Assembly (NCBI GenBank): GCA_021201825.1
Contig: JAJQED010000028.1
Span: 1 to 64,000, forward strand
Direction of reading: 5' to 3'
From: Alistipes sp.
GTDB taxonomy: Bacteria > Bacteroidota > Bacteroidia > Bacteroidales > Rikenellaceae
Length of the DNA stretch: 64,000 nt
The translations under genes and the position numbers were made by a program. The notes under the pieces were generated by a model. It was not told the DNA's origin. It did not search any database and saw only the letters and a program-made list of their open reading frames with translations. Shown here piece after piece: positions 52,045 to 59,267 of the stretch; position 1 is the stretch's first letter, and the number at the start of each line of letters is the position of its first letter.

Positions 52045-53454
52045 ATGCGTAAGACATTAACGCTTTTGGCCGCCCTGCCGCTGGCCGGCGGGGCAACGGC
52101 TCAGGAAAAGCCGGTCAATTTCATTATCATCAACCTCGACGACGCCGGTTACGGGGACTTCTCCCACAACGGGGCCATCGGCTACCAGACCCCTAACATA
52201 GACCGCATGGCGGCCGAGGGGATGAGACTCACCCACTTCCTCGTAGCCCAGCCCATCAGCGGCGCCTCCCGGGCCGGCCTGCTGACCGGGTGCTACCCGA
52301 ACCGCATTGGTTTCCACGGGGCTCCGGGTCCCAACAGCCGCTACGGCGTCCATCCGGACGAGATGAACCTCGGGATGCTCGTCAAGCAGAAAGGCTATGC
52401 CACGGCCGTGTTCGGCAAGTGGCACCTGGGCGACGCCCACCGTTTTATGCCGCTTCAGAACGGCTTCGACGAATATTACGGCCTGCCCTACTCCAACGAT
52501 ATGTGGCCTTACCATCCCCAGACGTCGGCTTACCCCGACCTGCCCACGATCGACGGCAACGAAGTGGTAGGATACAATACCGACCAGAGCTGTTTTACAA
52601 CCGATTACACCGAACGGTCCGTGGCATTCATCCGCAGGAACGCCGACTCGCCGTTCCTGCTCTACCTGGCCCACTCCATGCCCCACGTACCGCTGGCCGT
52701 ATCTGACAAGTTCAAGGGCAAAAGCAAGCAGGGACTTTTCGGGGACGTGATGATGGAGCTGGACTGGAGCGTCGGCCAGATATTGGCCACCTTGCAGGAG
52801 CTGGGGCTGGAAGAGAACACGCTTGTGATCCTCACCTCGGATAACGGACCGTGGATAAATTACGGCAATCATGCCGGCTCTACGGGTGGGTTGCGCGAAG
52901 CAAAGGCCGCTACGTTCGACGGCGGCAACCGTGTGCCGTGCGTGGTGTATTGGAAAGGGACGGTCCCTGCCGGCACAGCTTCCGGGTCTCTGGTTTCGAG
53001 CATCGACATATTCGCCACAATTGCCGAGATCGGGGGCTTCCCCCTACCCAAACCCACGATCGACAGCCGAAGTTTCTACCGCATCCTCAAAGGCGACCTG
53101 ATGGCCAAATGCCGCGACGATTTCGCCTATTATTTTAACCGCAACGATCTGGAGGCGGTTACCGACGGGCGTTTCAAGCTGGTCTTTCCCCATACCCACC
53201 AGAGTTACGAGGGCTACCTGCCCGGCAACGACGGCATGCCCGGTTATCGTGGCCAGGCCACCGTTACCGAACCACAGCTGTTCGACCTGCGCCGCGACCC
53301 CGGGGAACGTTATAATGTGTATGAGCAGTACCCCTATGAGGTATTCGAGCTGAATGCTATCGCCGACAGGTACCGAAACGACCTCGGGGACAACCTTACC
53401 GATATGCCGGGCGTGAATGTGCGTCCCGCCGGCCGGACCGAGGATTACAAATAA
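52045..53454 (+). CDS. Serine-type sulfatase (S1 family), secreted
   Basis: This 469-residue protein has a signal peptide ending GGATAQ. The sulfatase fold is clear: the calcium-site start IIINLDDAGYGDF, the active-site motif SGASRAGLLTG with Ser72 in place of the modified residue, GKWHLGDAHRFMP, then VILTSDNGPW near the second metal site. The (C/S)-x-(P/A)-x-R motif with Ser means formylglycine must be made from Ser by an anaerobic radical-SAM maturase, encoded elsewhere. It removes sulfate from the glycan imported by the locus. S1 subfamily and regiospecificity cannot be assigned by eye. A strong terminator follows at 53513. Confidence 0.93.
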   Translation: MRKTLTLLAALPLAGGATAQEKPVNFIIINLDDAGYGDFSHNGAIGYQTPNIDRMAAEGMRLTHFLVAQPISGASRAGLLTGCYPNRIGFHGAPGPNSRYGVHPDEMNLGMLVKQKGYATAVFGKWHLGDAHRFMPLQNGFDEYYGLPYSNDMWPYHPQTSAYPDLPTIDGNEVVGYNTDQSCFTTDYTERSVAFIRRNADSPFLLYLAHSMPHVPLAVSDKFKGKSKQGLFGDVMMELDWSVGQILATLQELGLEENTLVILTSDNGPWINYGNHAGSTGGLREAKAATFDGGNRVPCVVYWKGTVPAGTASGSLVSSIDIFATIAEIGGFPLPKPTIDSRSFYRILKGDLMAKCRDDFAYYFNRNDLEAVTDGRFKLVFPHTHQSYEGYLPGNDGMPGYRGQATVTEPQLFDLRRDPGERYNVYEQYPYEVFELNAIADRYRNDLGDNLTDMPGVNVRPAGRTEDYK

Positions 53455-53512
53455 CGACCTGTACAGATAAAACCCAAACACACCCGGCCTCTTGCGGCAA
53501 GCCGCCGGGCCA

Positions 53513-53549
53513 AAAAATAGGGATGGAACCTGGTTCCATCCCTATTTTT
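53513..53549 (+). terminator. Strong bidirectional intrinsic terminator after the sulfatase
   Basis: Perfect 17-base arms (53513-53529 with 53533-53549) enclose a three-base loop. The stem has A-rich and T-rich ends, so it works in both directions. It ends the second locus on the plus strand and the leftward stress-protein gene (stop at 53617) on the minus strand. Confidence 0.9.
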
Positions 53550-53616
53550 GAGAGTAATATAAAAAGGCGACACCCGAATAGATCAGGCATCGCCTATTTA
53601 TTGTGGTTTCCCACTG

Positions 53617-53865
53617 TTACCACTTATTGGGTTCGTTGGCTTTTTCACGGGCCTTATCATGCAGTTTATCGGCCTGATGTTCTTTACGGCGGGCACGATC
53701 TTCGGTCCGTTCGGCATCTTTGTCTTTCATACGGTCGGTATCGTCCCGCAGGTCTTCCGATTTCTCTTTCACCCAGTCCGATGCGCGGTCGGCGGCATTG
53801 CGGGTGTTTTCTTTCATATTCTCCCAACTTTCATTCAGGTTGTCTTTCATCCTTTCGTTGTCCAT
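53617..53865 (-). CDS. Small hydrophilic coiled-coil stress-type protein (LEA/CsbD-like)
   Basis: The chosen ATG at 53865 (MDNERMKDNLNESWENMKEN) gives 82 residues; an in-frame upstream ATG would add a leader without homology character. The protein is almost entirely charged and helical, rich in Asp, Glu, Lys and Arg, with no hydrophobic segment: DRASDWVKEKSEDLRDDTDR, ARRKEHQADKLHDKAREKAN. This resembles CsbD-like, YtxH-related or LEA-type proteins, which are induced by general stress. Its neighbour is a polyphosphate kinase. The family assignment is tentative because composition drives it. Confidence 0.6.
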   Translation of the reverse strand: MDNERMKDNLNESWENMKENTRNAADRASDWVKEKSEDLRDDTDRMKDKDAERTEDRARRKEHQADKLHDKAREKANEPNKW

Positions 53866-53948
53866 AACTTTCGGTTTTAAATTAATAACTACCCTTAACG
53901 ACTCAATACTCATGCCGGATATTCCGCCCGGGCACCCCTCCGGGTAAG

Positions 53949-54836
53949 CTACCCCACCATTTCCAGAAGCTGTTCTTTGATGCTTTCAATCTGCCGGCGT
54001 TTTTCTTCCGTCATCTCGGGGTAATGCAGCGGGAGGGCCGAAAGGCGGTCTACGAGTATCCGGCTGACGGCATACCTCATATACCATTTTTTGTCGGCCG
54101 GGATCACGTACCACGGAGCATATTCGGTCGAGGTCCTGGTCAGGACTTCGGAATAAGCCTGCATATATTCCGGCCACATAGCTCGCTCTTTCATATCCGA
54201 GGCCGAGAATTTCCAGTTCTTGGCCGGATCGTTGAGCCGGGAAAGGAACCGCTTCTCCTGCTCGGTTTCCGATACATTGAGGAAAAATTTCACCACCATG
54301 GTCCCCGTTTCGGTGAGATAGCGTTCGAAATCGTTGATCTGCCGGTAGCGGGCATCCCAGAATTCCGGGGTTACGTCCTGCAGGTCATAGATCCCGGGAA
54401 GTTTATTCCCGGTCAGTATCTCCGGATGTACCCTGGCCACCAGCACATCTTCGTAATGCGAGCGGTTAAAAACCCCTATCTGGCCCCGCTCGGGCAGCTG
54501 GCGGACTATGCGCCACAGGTAGTCATGGTCCAGCTCCTCGGATGAGGGTTGTTTGAAAGCGCTCACCCTGCAGCCCTGCGGGTTGACCCCGGAAAATACG
54601 TGCTTGATGGTTCCGTCCTTGCCGGCGGCGTCCATCGCCTGGAAGACTGCCAGTACGGCGTACCTGTCGTGGGCGTATAGTATATCCTGCAACTGGGCAA
54701 GCCGTTCCACGTTACTGCGCAGCAATTCCCTGCCCTCGGATTTCAAAAGCGGCCCGTCGTAAGTCGTGTCGAAATCCGCTACGCTATGTTCCTGTCCCGG
54801 TGTAGCCATGAACCGGGAGATATCGTCGTTTTTCAT
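53949..54836 (-). CDS. ppk2: Polyphosphate kinase 2 family protein (PPK2)
   Basis: The start is taken at the ATG at 54836 (MKNDDISRFMATPGQEHSVA), giving 295 residues; an upstream in-frame ATG at 54884 is less likely. The P-loop kinase fold shows Walker A AMDAAGKDGTIKHVFSG, the following GCRVSAFKQPSSEELDHDYL, Walker B-like GQIGVFNRSHYEDVLVARVH and the lid segment KRFLSRLNDPAKNWKFS. PPK2 enzymes transfer phosphate between polyphosphate and nucleotides, usually to make ATP or GTP from ADP/AMP or GDP. The size is that of a single-domain PPK2; the nucleotide preference cannot be told by eye. It lies beside a stress-type gene and is divergent from cysC. Confidence 0.93.
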   Translation of the reverse strand: MKNDDISRFMATPGQEHSVADFDTTYDGPLLKSEGRELLRSNVERLAQLQDILYAHDRYAVLAVFQAMDAAGKDGTIKHVFSGVNPQGCRVSAFKQPSSEELDHDYLWRIVRQLPERGQIGVFNRSHYEDVLVARVHPEILTGNKLPGIYDLQDVTPEFWDARYRQINDFERYLTETGTMVVKFFLNVSETEQEKRFLSRLNDPAKNWKFSASDMKERAMWPEYMQAYSEVLTRTSTEYAPWYVIPADKKWYMRYAVSRILVDRLSALPLHYPEMTEEKRRQIESIKEQLLEMVG

Positions 54837-54976
54837 TCCCTTGTTTTGTAAAGGTATAAGCAAGGAATGTACCGGGCATGGCACTATTTGGCACCCGCCA
54901 TTTTCAGAATCCCGTTTTAAGTGATATATTGTAACAGTTTATTTATTGGAAATTTTAACCTACCTTATATTACATT

Positions 54977-55570
54977 GTGGAAAATATATTTCCTGATCTG
55001 CCCGGCGCGGTAGACCGCGGCGCCAAGGAGCGGCTGCTCGACCAACGGGGCATGCTGGTGTGGTTCACAGGGTTGAGCGGTTCCGGTAAAAGCACGCTGG
55101 CTACGGCCCTCGAGAGGGAACTCCACTCGCGCGGATACCTTACCATCCTGCTCGACGGGGACAACATCCGCTCGGGGATCAATTCCAACCTGGGATTCTC
55201 GCCGGAAGACCGGTTGGAGAACGTCCGCCGCATTGCCGAGGTGGCCAAGTTGTTCGTCAAGTGCGGGGTGATAGCCATCGCCGCATTCATCAGCCCGACC
55301 GAAGAGATCAGGCAGATACCCAAACGTATCGTAGGCCCGGAAAATTACCGGGAGATATATGTCAGTACCCCGCTGGAGGTCTGCGAGGAGCGGGACGTCA
55401 AAGGGCTTTATAAGAAAGCACGCTCAGGACAGATCGCCGAGTTCACCGGCATCTCCGCCCCGTTCGAGGAGCCGGGTGCGGCCGACATACGGCTGGATAC
55501 CTCCCGGTCCTCCATCGACGAAAGCATCGACCTGATATTAACCACGCTGGGATTTACCGTATCCCGCTGA
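54977..55570 (+). CDS. cysC: Adenylylsulfate (APS) kinase
   Basis: This 197-residue protein begins at GTG (54977). The P-loop is GLSGSGKST (32-40), followed by LLDGDNIRSGINSNLGFS and RRIAEVAKLF. The FISP motif (104-107) contains the serine that is phosphorylated in some family members. A lid region GLYKKARSGQIAEFTGISAP and the ending with RLDT fit APS kinase. It makes PAPS from APS and ATP in the cytosol. No ATP sulfurylase (CysDN) or PAPS reductase is encoded next to it, so it may serve sulfotransferases or act with genes elsewhere. A divergent PPK2 gene lies upstream. Confidence 0.94.
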   Translation: MENIFPDLPGAVDRGAKERLLDQRGMLVWFTGLSGSGKSTLATALERELHSRGYLTILLDGDNIRSGINSNLGFSPEDRLENVRRIAEVAKLFVKCGVIAIAAFISPTEEIRQIPKRIVGPENYREIYVSTPLEVCEERDVKGLYKKARSGQIAEFTGISAPFEEPGAADIRLDTSRSSIDESIDLILTTLGFTVSR

Positions 55571-55595
55571 CGGCCGGCACTTAATACCCGTCACC

Positions 55596-56198
55596 GTGAG
55601 AATTTTCCTGGTTTTAATCGCCTGCCTGTCGGTTGCCGGGCCGATCCATGCCCGCAGAAGCTATTACGAGTCGGTCGGGGAGGACCTGTACTGCGTCCTT
55701 GTGATCGACTGGGACCGGGAGGGCTTCGTTTATATGGGTTACAATCTCGTCCCGAACACAGAATCGAGGAAGGGTTATTTCGAGATGTTCGGTAAGGTGA
55801 GCATCCTGGCAGATACGGTCCTGACGGTGCTCGATTGGTTCTTCTGGGAGCCCTGTGAAAATTGTAAACCGCCGGATTTCCGGTCTCCGGATTTCCTGCG
55901 CGAGGCCGGGAAAGAGGTCATTGAGGAACGGATCTATCTCCAATTAAGCACAGGGTCCGGGCAGTGTCTGTTCGAATATTCGATGCTGTATACCCCCGGA
56001 ATATTTTATCGGGAGATTTACCGGACCGGTATATTCCCGCCGCTTTTCGAAAGCAAGAAGAACGGTATCCGCAAGAGGTTGTTTCCCCGCGCGATATGGA
56101 CCGAGCGTAGACATCTCGTTAAAAGCGGGAATTACTTCCAGGGGATGTATAATATAGTTGAGCGCCGCCGCCGGTTCCGGCCCGTTGAAAGCAATTAA
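55596..56198 (+). CDS. Secreted protein of unknown function (200 aa)
   Basis: The start is GTG at 55596 (MRIFLVLIACLSVAGPIHAR), with a signal peptide ending IHA. The mature part has strands and a compact CENCKPPDFRSPDF loop in the middle, then a basic C-terminus (RRHLVKSGNYF, VERRRRFRPVES). I do not recognise the family. It begins 25 bases after cysC but has no logical link to sulfate assimilation. It belongs to a set of unrecognised exported proteins that extends to 62502. It could be a periplasmic or outer-membrane-associated protein. Confidence 0.65.
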   Translation: MRIFLVLIACLSVAGPIHARRSYYESVGEDLYCVLVIDWDREGFVYMGYNLVPNTESRKGYFEMFGKVSILADTVLTVLDWFFWEPCENCKPPDFRSPDFLREAGKEVIEERIYLQLSTGSGQCLFEYSMLYTPGIFYREIYRTGIFPPLFESKKNGIRKRLFPRAIWTERRHLVKSGNYFQGMYNIVERRRRFRPVESN

Positions 56199-56220
56199 AC
56201 GGGACGGCAGATTGATAAAC

Positions 56221-56245
56221 CCCCGAAAATCATTAACTTTCGGGG
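56221..56245 (+). other. Perfect hairpin before the 324-aa secreted-protein gene
   Basis: Arms CCCCGAAA / TTTCGGGG are perfectly complementary around a 9-base loop, 12 bases before the ATG at 56258. No T-run follows. A leader hairpin so near the start could affect translation; it could also be a weak terminator for the upstream gene. Confidence 0.4.
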
Positions 56246-56257
56246 CCCTACATCAGC

Positions 56258-57232
56258 ATGAGAAAAATTCTTATCCTTATAGGCCTCTGGGTCACCATAC
56301 TCTCGGCATCCGGGCAGCCCCTGACCCTGTGGAGCGTTTCAGACTGCCCTACCGGGCCGCCGCATATCGACTCCGTTTATTCTTTCCTTGGTGAGGCCAT
56401 AAACCAGATCATCACCCCGTACTACCATACAAGCCAGGTCCGCAAACTTTATCCCGTTTCCAACGTCTGGATCGTCAACCGGCCCAATACGGCGTTTTAC
56501 CAGGAGAACGAATATATACTGACCCGGCACATGCGCACCCTGGGCGACTGGATGTTTATAGGTCACCGTAACCATGAGATCAAACACCTTTATTATATCC
56601 AACCGGCCGATTCATTCCCCGGCTCGAAATCCGGATCGGAGATCATCCCGTATTATACCCGTGAAAGGATACTGAACTCGCTGGACATAGACAAAGCCAC
56701 CGAGCAAGAGATGGCCCGTTACTGGGAAGTGCTCAAAATGCAGCAAGTCATATATTCTTACCCTGACCTTGTCCCGGTGAAAGCCATGCGGGAACTGCTT
56801 AGCAATTACCGCTATAATGTGGAATATTTCTCGGGGGTGGATATAGAGTACTGGGATACGGGCCGCATAAACGATACGCTCGTATTTGCCACTCGGGACC
56901 GTGTATCGTACGAAGTTAACCGCCATCCGGAAATACCCCGCAAGCTGACCCGGAAAAAAGACATACGGCTTTTAAGGGCCTGGCTGGACGGATATTGGGC
57001 ACACACCGGCCGGCATCCCGAGGGCTTTTCCATCTCCCTGCCCCTGTTCGACGGCAATTACACTATGGCCATTATCGGAGTCTACCGCTATTACGACCAG
57101 TCCTATACCGATGCCCGTTATAACCAATATTACCATTATCTTTTCCTGCGGGTCGACGGTAAATGGAAGCGGACTTTCGGGTTCGACCTGTCCGATACAG
57201 CAGGTAGCGCACATCTCTACCAGGACGATTGA
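56258..57232 (+). CDS. Secreted protein of unknown function (324 aa)
   Basis: This protein has a signal peptide MRKILILIGLWVTILSASGQ. The mature part is alpha/beta with many Tyr and Trp residues, including PTGPPHIDSVYSFLGEAINQ, ILTRHMRTLGDWMFIGHRNH, and a final YYHYLFLRVDGKWKRTFGFD. No catalytic motif or known domain is recognised. The gene follows the 200-residue protein by 59 bases and ends 23 bases from a convergent lipoprotein gene. Codon usage looks like its neighbours. Similar unassigned exported proteins are frequent in gut Bacteroidota. Confidence 0.7.
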   Translation: MRKILILIGLWVTILSASGQPLTLWSVSDCPTGPPHIDSVYSFLGEAINQIITPYYHTSQVRKLYPVSNVWIVNRPNTAFYQENEYILTRHMRTLGDWMFIGHRNHEIKHLYYIQPADSFPGSKSGSEIIPYYTRERILNSLDIDKATEQEMARYWEVLKMQQVIYSYPDLVPVKAMRELLSNYRYNVEYFSGVDIEYWDTGRINDTLVFATRDRVSYEVNRHPEIPRKLTRKKDIRLLRAWLDGYWAHTGRHPEGFSISLPLFDGNYTMAIIGVYRYYDQSYTDARYNQYYHYLFLRVDGKWKRTFGFDLSDTAGSAHLYQDD

Positions 57233-57255
57233 CGGCATCCGGCTATTCCCCACCG

Positions 57256-58017
57256 TTACCGCAGGAACCGGTGCGGGAACCGCACGTCGTCTTTTTTCCT
57301 TTTACGGTTTTTTTTGCTTTTCAGAAGTTCCCCTTCACTGTCGTAATAGTTCCACCAACCGCTTTTGCGGTTATCCTCGATCCAACCCTCCTCCCGGATA
57401 TACGCCTTTTCCGTATGGATCCGGATATGCCGGTCGTCAAGCCTCGTTACCTGCCGCACCGTATGGAAACCACTGTCATCCTCACCCCGGAAATCATGCA
57501 CGGGATGGTCGGCCAGCTCTCCGCTGTAATACTCAACGACATCGGTTTCAAAATAATCCACCAGACGGTAATACCCCGTCCCTCTGTAATACCGGTCCGT
57601 ACCGTTGTAAACGGTTCCGTCGTAATTGACCCGGACTATATTACCCTCGTTGTCGTAATATTCGCTGCGTGTCCAGTGATGCAGGCCCCTTTCCGTATAT
57701 TCGTTAACGGAAAATGAGTCCTGCAACGTACTGGCAACTACCAAATCAGTATGATCGTAATACCATATCGTGAACCGGCCGGCCACCGGCCGCCTCGGTT
57801 CGGGAAGCCCGTTACCGCCTGTTTTAAAATACCGCCTCATAAATTTCACCGGGATCATACCGGGTTGCTCCCCTCCGGCCGGGTTATAAAACCAGTATTC
57901 GGCATGGTCATGTTCCGGGGATACGGACGGCCCCGGGTAACGGCTTATCGGAGCGCAACCGGCGATCATCGGCAATATCACCGAAAGCGGGGCCAGGAGT
58001 TTTAAGATCCGCCCCAT
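57256..58017 (-). CDS. MORN-like lipoprotein of unknown function
   Basis: The ATG at 58017 (MGRILKLLAPLSVILPMIAG) starts a lipoprotein signal with a Cys at the lipobox (IAGC), giving 253 residues; an in-frame ATG at 58155 would place 46 unsuited residues in front. The mature part contains repeated strand pairs of the MORN or toxin-antitoxin-repeat type, such as SEYYDNEGNIVRVNYDGTVY and GWIEDNRKSGWWNYYDSEGE. The end is highly basic (KSKKNRKRKKDD). It begins just after the stop of the preceding leftward gene (58020), so they are co-transcribed. Function is unknown. Confidence 0.65.
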   Translation of the reverse strand: MGRILKLLAPLSVILPMIAGCAPISRYPGPSVSPEHDHAEYWFYNPAGGEQPGMIPVKFMRRYFKTGGNGLPEPRRPVAGRFTIWYYDHTDLVVASTLQDSFSVNEYTERGLHHWTRSEYYDNEGNIVRVNYDGTVYNGTDRYYRGTGYYRLVDYFETDVVEYYSGELADHPVHDFRGEDDSGFHTVRQVTRLDDRHIRIHTEKAYIREEGWIEDNRKSGWWNYYDSEGELLKSKKNRKRKKDDVRFPHRFLR

Positions 58018-58019
58018 TA

Positions 58020-58832
58020 TCAATAATATAAATCCCTGCAGGGGATAACCAACAGGTTCACCCCGTCCGTCCAGCGGACCCATCCGCTTCCGGATACGGA
58101 TTCGAGCCTGAGCCAATGCCCGCTGGTCTGGGTCACTTTGCCGCTCCATCTGCATTCGCTCTCCAGCATTTCCCCGTAGGGACTGTCATATACGGTATTA
58201 CCCGGCAGGTTCACACAATTCAGCCGCCGCAGGTATACGTCCCATGTCTCCCAAAGGAACCAGACAGGGCCGTCCAGCCGGCTCCCCTTATTCCAGTAAG
58301 GGCCGCCTTGCAGGTACAGTTCTCGACCCGGGTCCAACTTCACGACCGCTGTCCGGAAAGTATCTTCGTTCAGTACAATCCGATACGCGGAATCCTGCTG
58401 TTCCACCACCCGGAATGTGAGTTCCGGAGGGATATAGGTAAGCCCGCTGCCAAAATTAGCCTCGGCTTGCTCCGCCGAATTGCCCTCGTAGTAACTGTAT
58501 GGCAGTAAATCCATACCGCCAGTAGTACCTATAAGGTATGTGCCCACTTGGGGGATTAGCCGGATTTCGGGTATTTCGGGTGCCCCGGGAGGCGATTCAA
58601 CCGGTGGACTCGGCGGACTGTAAACCACCGTAAAACGGAGCGTATCGAAAGGTATCGTGGACGCGGCATCATCGAACAACGGGATGTCGCGGTTCATGCT
58701 GACCTTCAGTAACCCCACCCCGACGGTACGGTCCGTGGAATCCGGAAAGATAGCCACTCCATGCACGCCCGCGATACCGACCCGCAATATCAGGAAAAAC
58801 ACGACGATATATTTCATTTCCCTATAACCCAT
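58020..58832 (-). CDS. Exported protein with SH3-like C-terminal segment
   Basis: The protein is 270 residues; a signal peptide is visible (MKYIVVFFLILRVGIAGVHG), so Met6 at 58817 may be the true start. The middle holds a Pro-rich linker (SPPSPPVESPPGAPEIPEIR). The C-terminal 60 residues look like a bacterial SH3 domain (GNTVYDSPYGEMLESECRWS, SGSGWVRWTDGVNLLV). It precedes the MORN-like lipoprotein gene with a gap of two bases. No enzyme domain is seen. The SH3 match is by eye. Confidence 0.6.
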   Translation of the reverse strand: MGYREMKYIVVFFLILRVGIAGVHGVAIFPDSTDRTVGVGLLKVSMNRDIPLFDDAASTIPFDTLRFTVVYSPPSPPVESPPGAPEIPEIRLIPQVGTYLIGTTGGMDLLPYSYYEGNSAEQAEANFGSGLTYIPPELTFRVVEQQDSAYRIVLNEDTFRTAVVKLDPGRELYLQGGPYWNKGSRLDGPVWFLWETWDVYLRRLNCVNLPGNTVYDSPYGEMLESECRWSGKVTQTSGHWLRLESVSGSGWVRWTDGVNLLVIPCRDLYY

Positions 58833-59267
58833 TACGATCTCTTTTAAACTGCCTTTGCAGGTAAAGGTATTAAATGCAAATGTTTATTCTTCTTATGGCT
58901 GTTTTTCTATTGCCTGCTACCCGGCGGGATGGTTCCGCCCGCCACGCTGACCGGCAGTGTTCCGAACCCTACCGGGCCGAACGACGGGGATCATACCTCC
59001 TCCCGATTATTAAATTTCGGTCCCCCTGCAATTTGCGGCATCCGTCATTTCGGCCACCGCTACCGACGGCATTTCCCCTATTTCTATTTCCAGAACCGTT
59101 ACGGCCAGACCACCATGTTTGGAACCCCCTATTCGAAACCCGCCCGCCGGTTCCGGGAACAGATACGGGCCATATCGGTGAGGCGGAACTAAACATCATA
59201 AATCCTCCGGCAAGCTGGTTCCGGAACACAAAGCACTATCCCCCGGCCGGTTCCCCCTCCGGGGATT
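58833..59267. other. 435-base gap with possible broken small gene
   Basis: The gap lies between the leftward SH3-like gene and the leftward ankyrin-repeat gene. It holds open rightward frames described separately. I see no terminator or RNA gene. The upstream region of the SH3-like gene begins near 58833 and is mildly AT-rich. Confidence 0.5.
58874..59192 (+). pseudogene. Possible small secreted protein with a frameshift
   Basis: From ATG 58874 one frame starts a good signal peptide (MQMFILLMAVFLLPATR) but then becomes arginine-rich and unconvincing. The frame at 58929-59192 reads MVPPATLTGSVPNPTGPNDG and continues with a plausible Tyr/Phe-rich protein to a stop at 59192 but lacks a signal. 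A one-base indel around 58920-58935 would join the two. Either this is a decayed gene or both are chance open frames. Confidence 0.3.
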
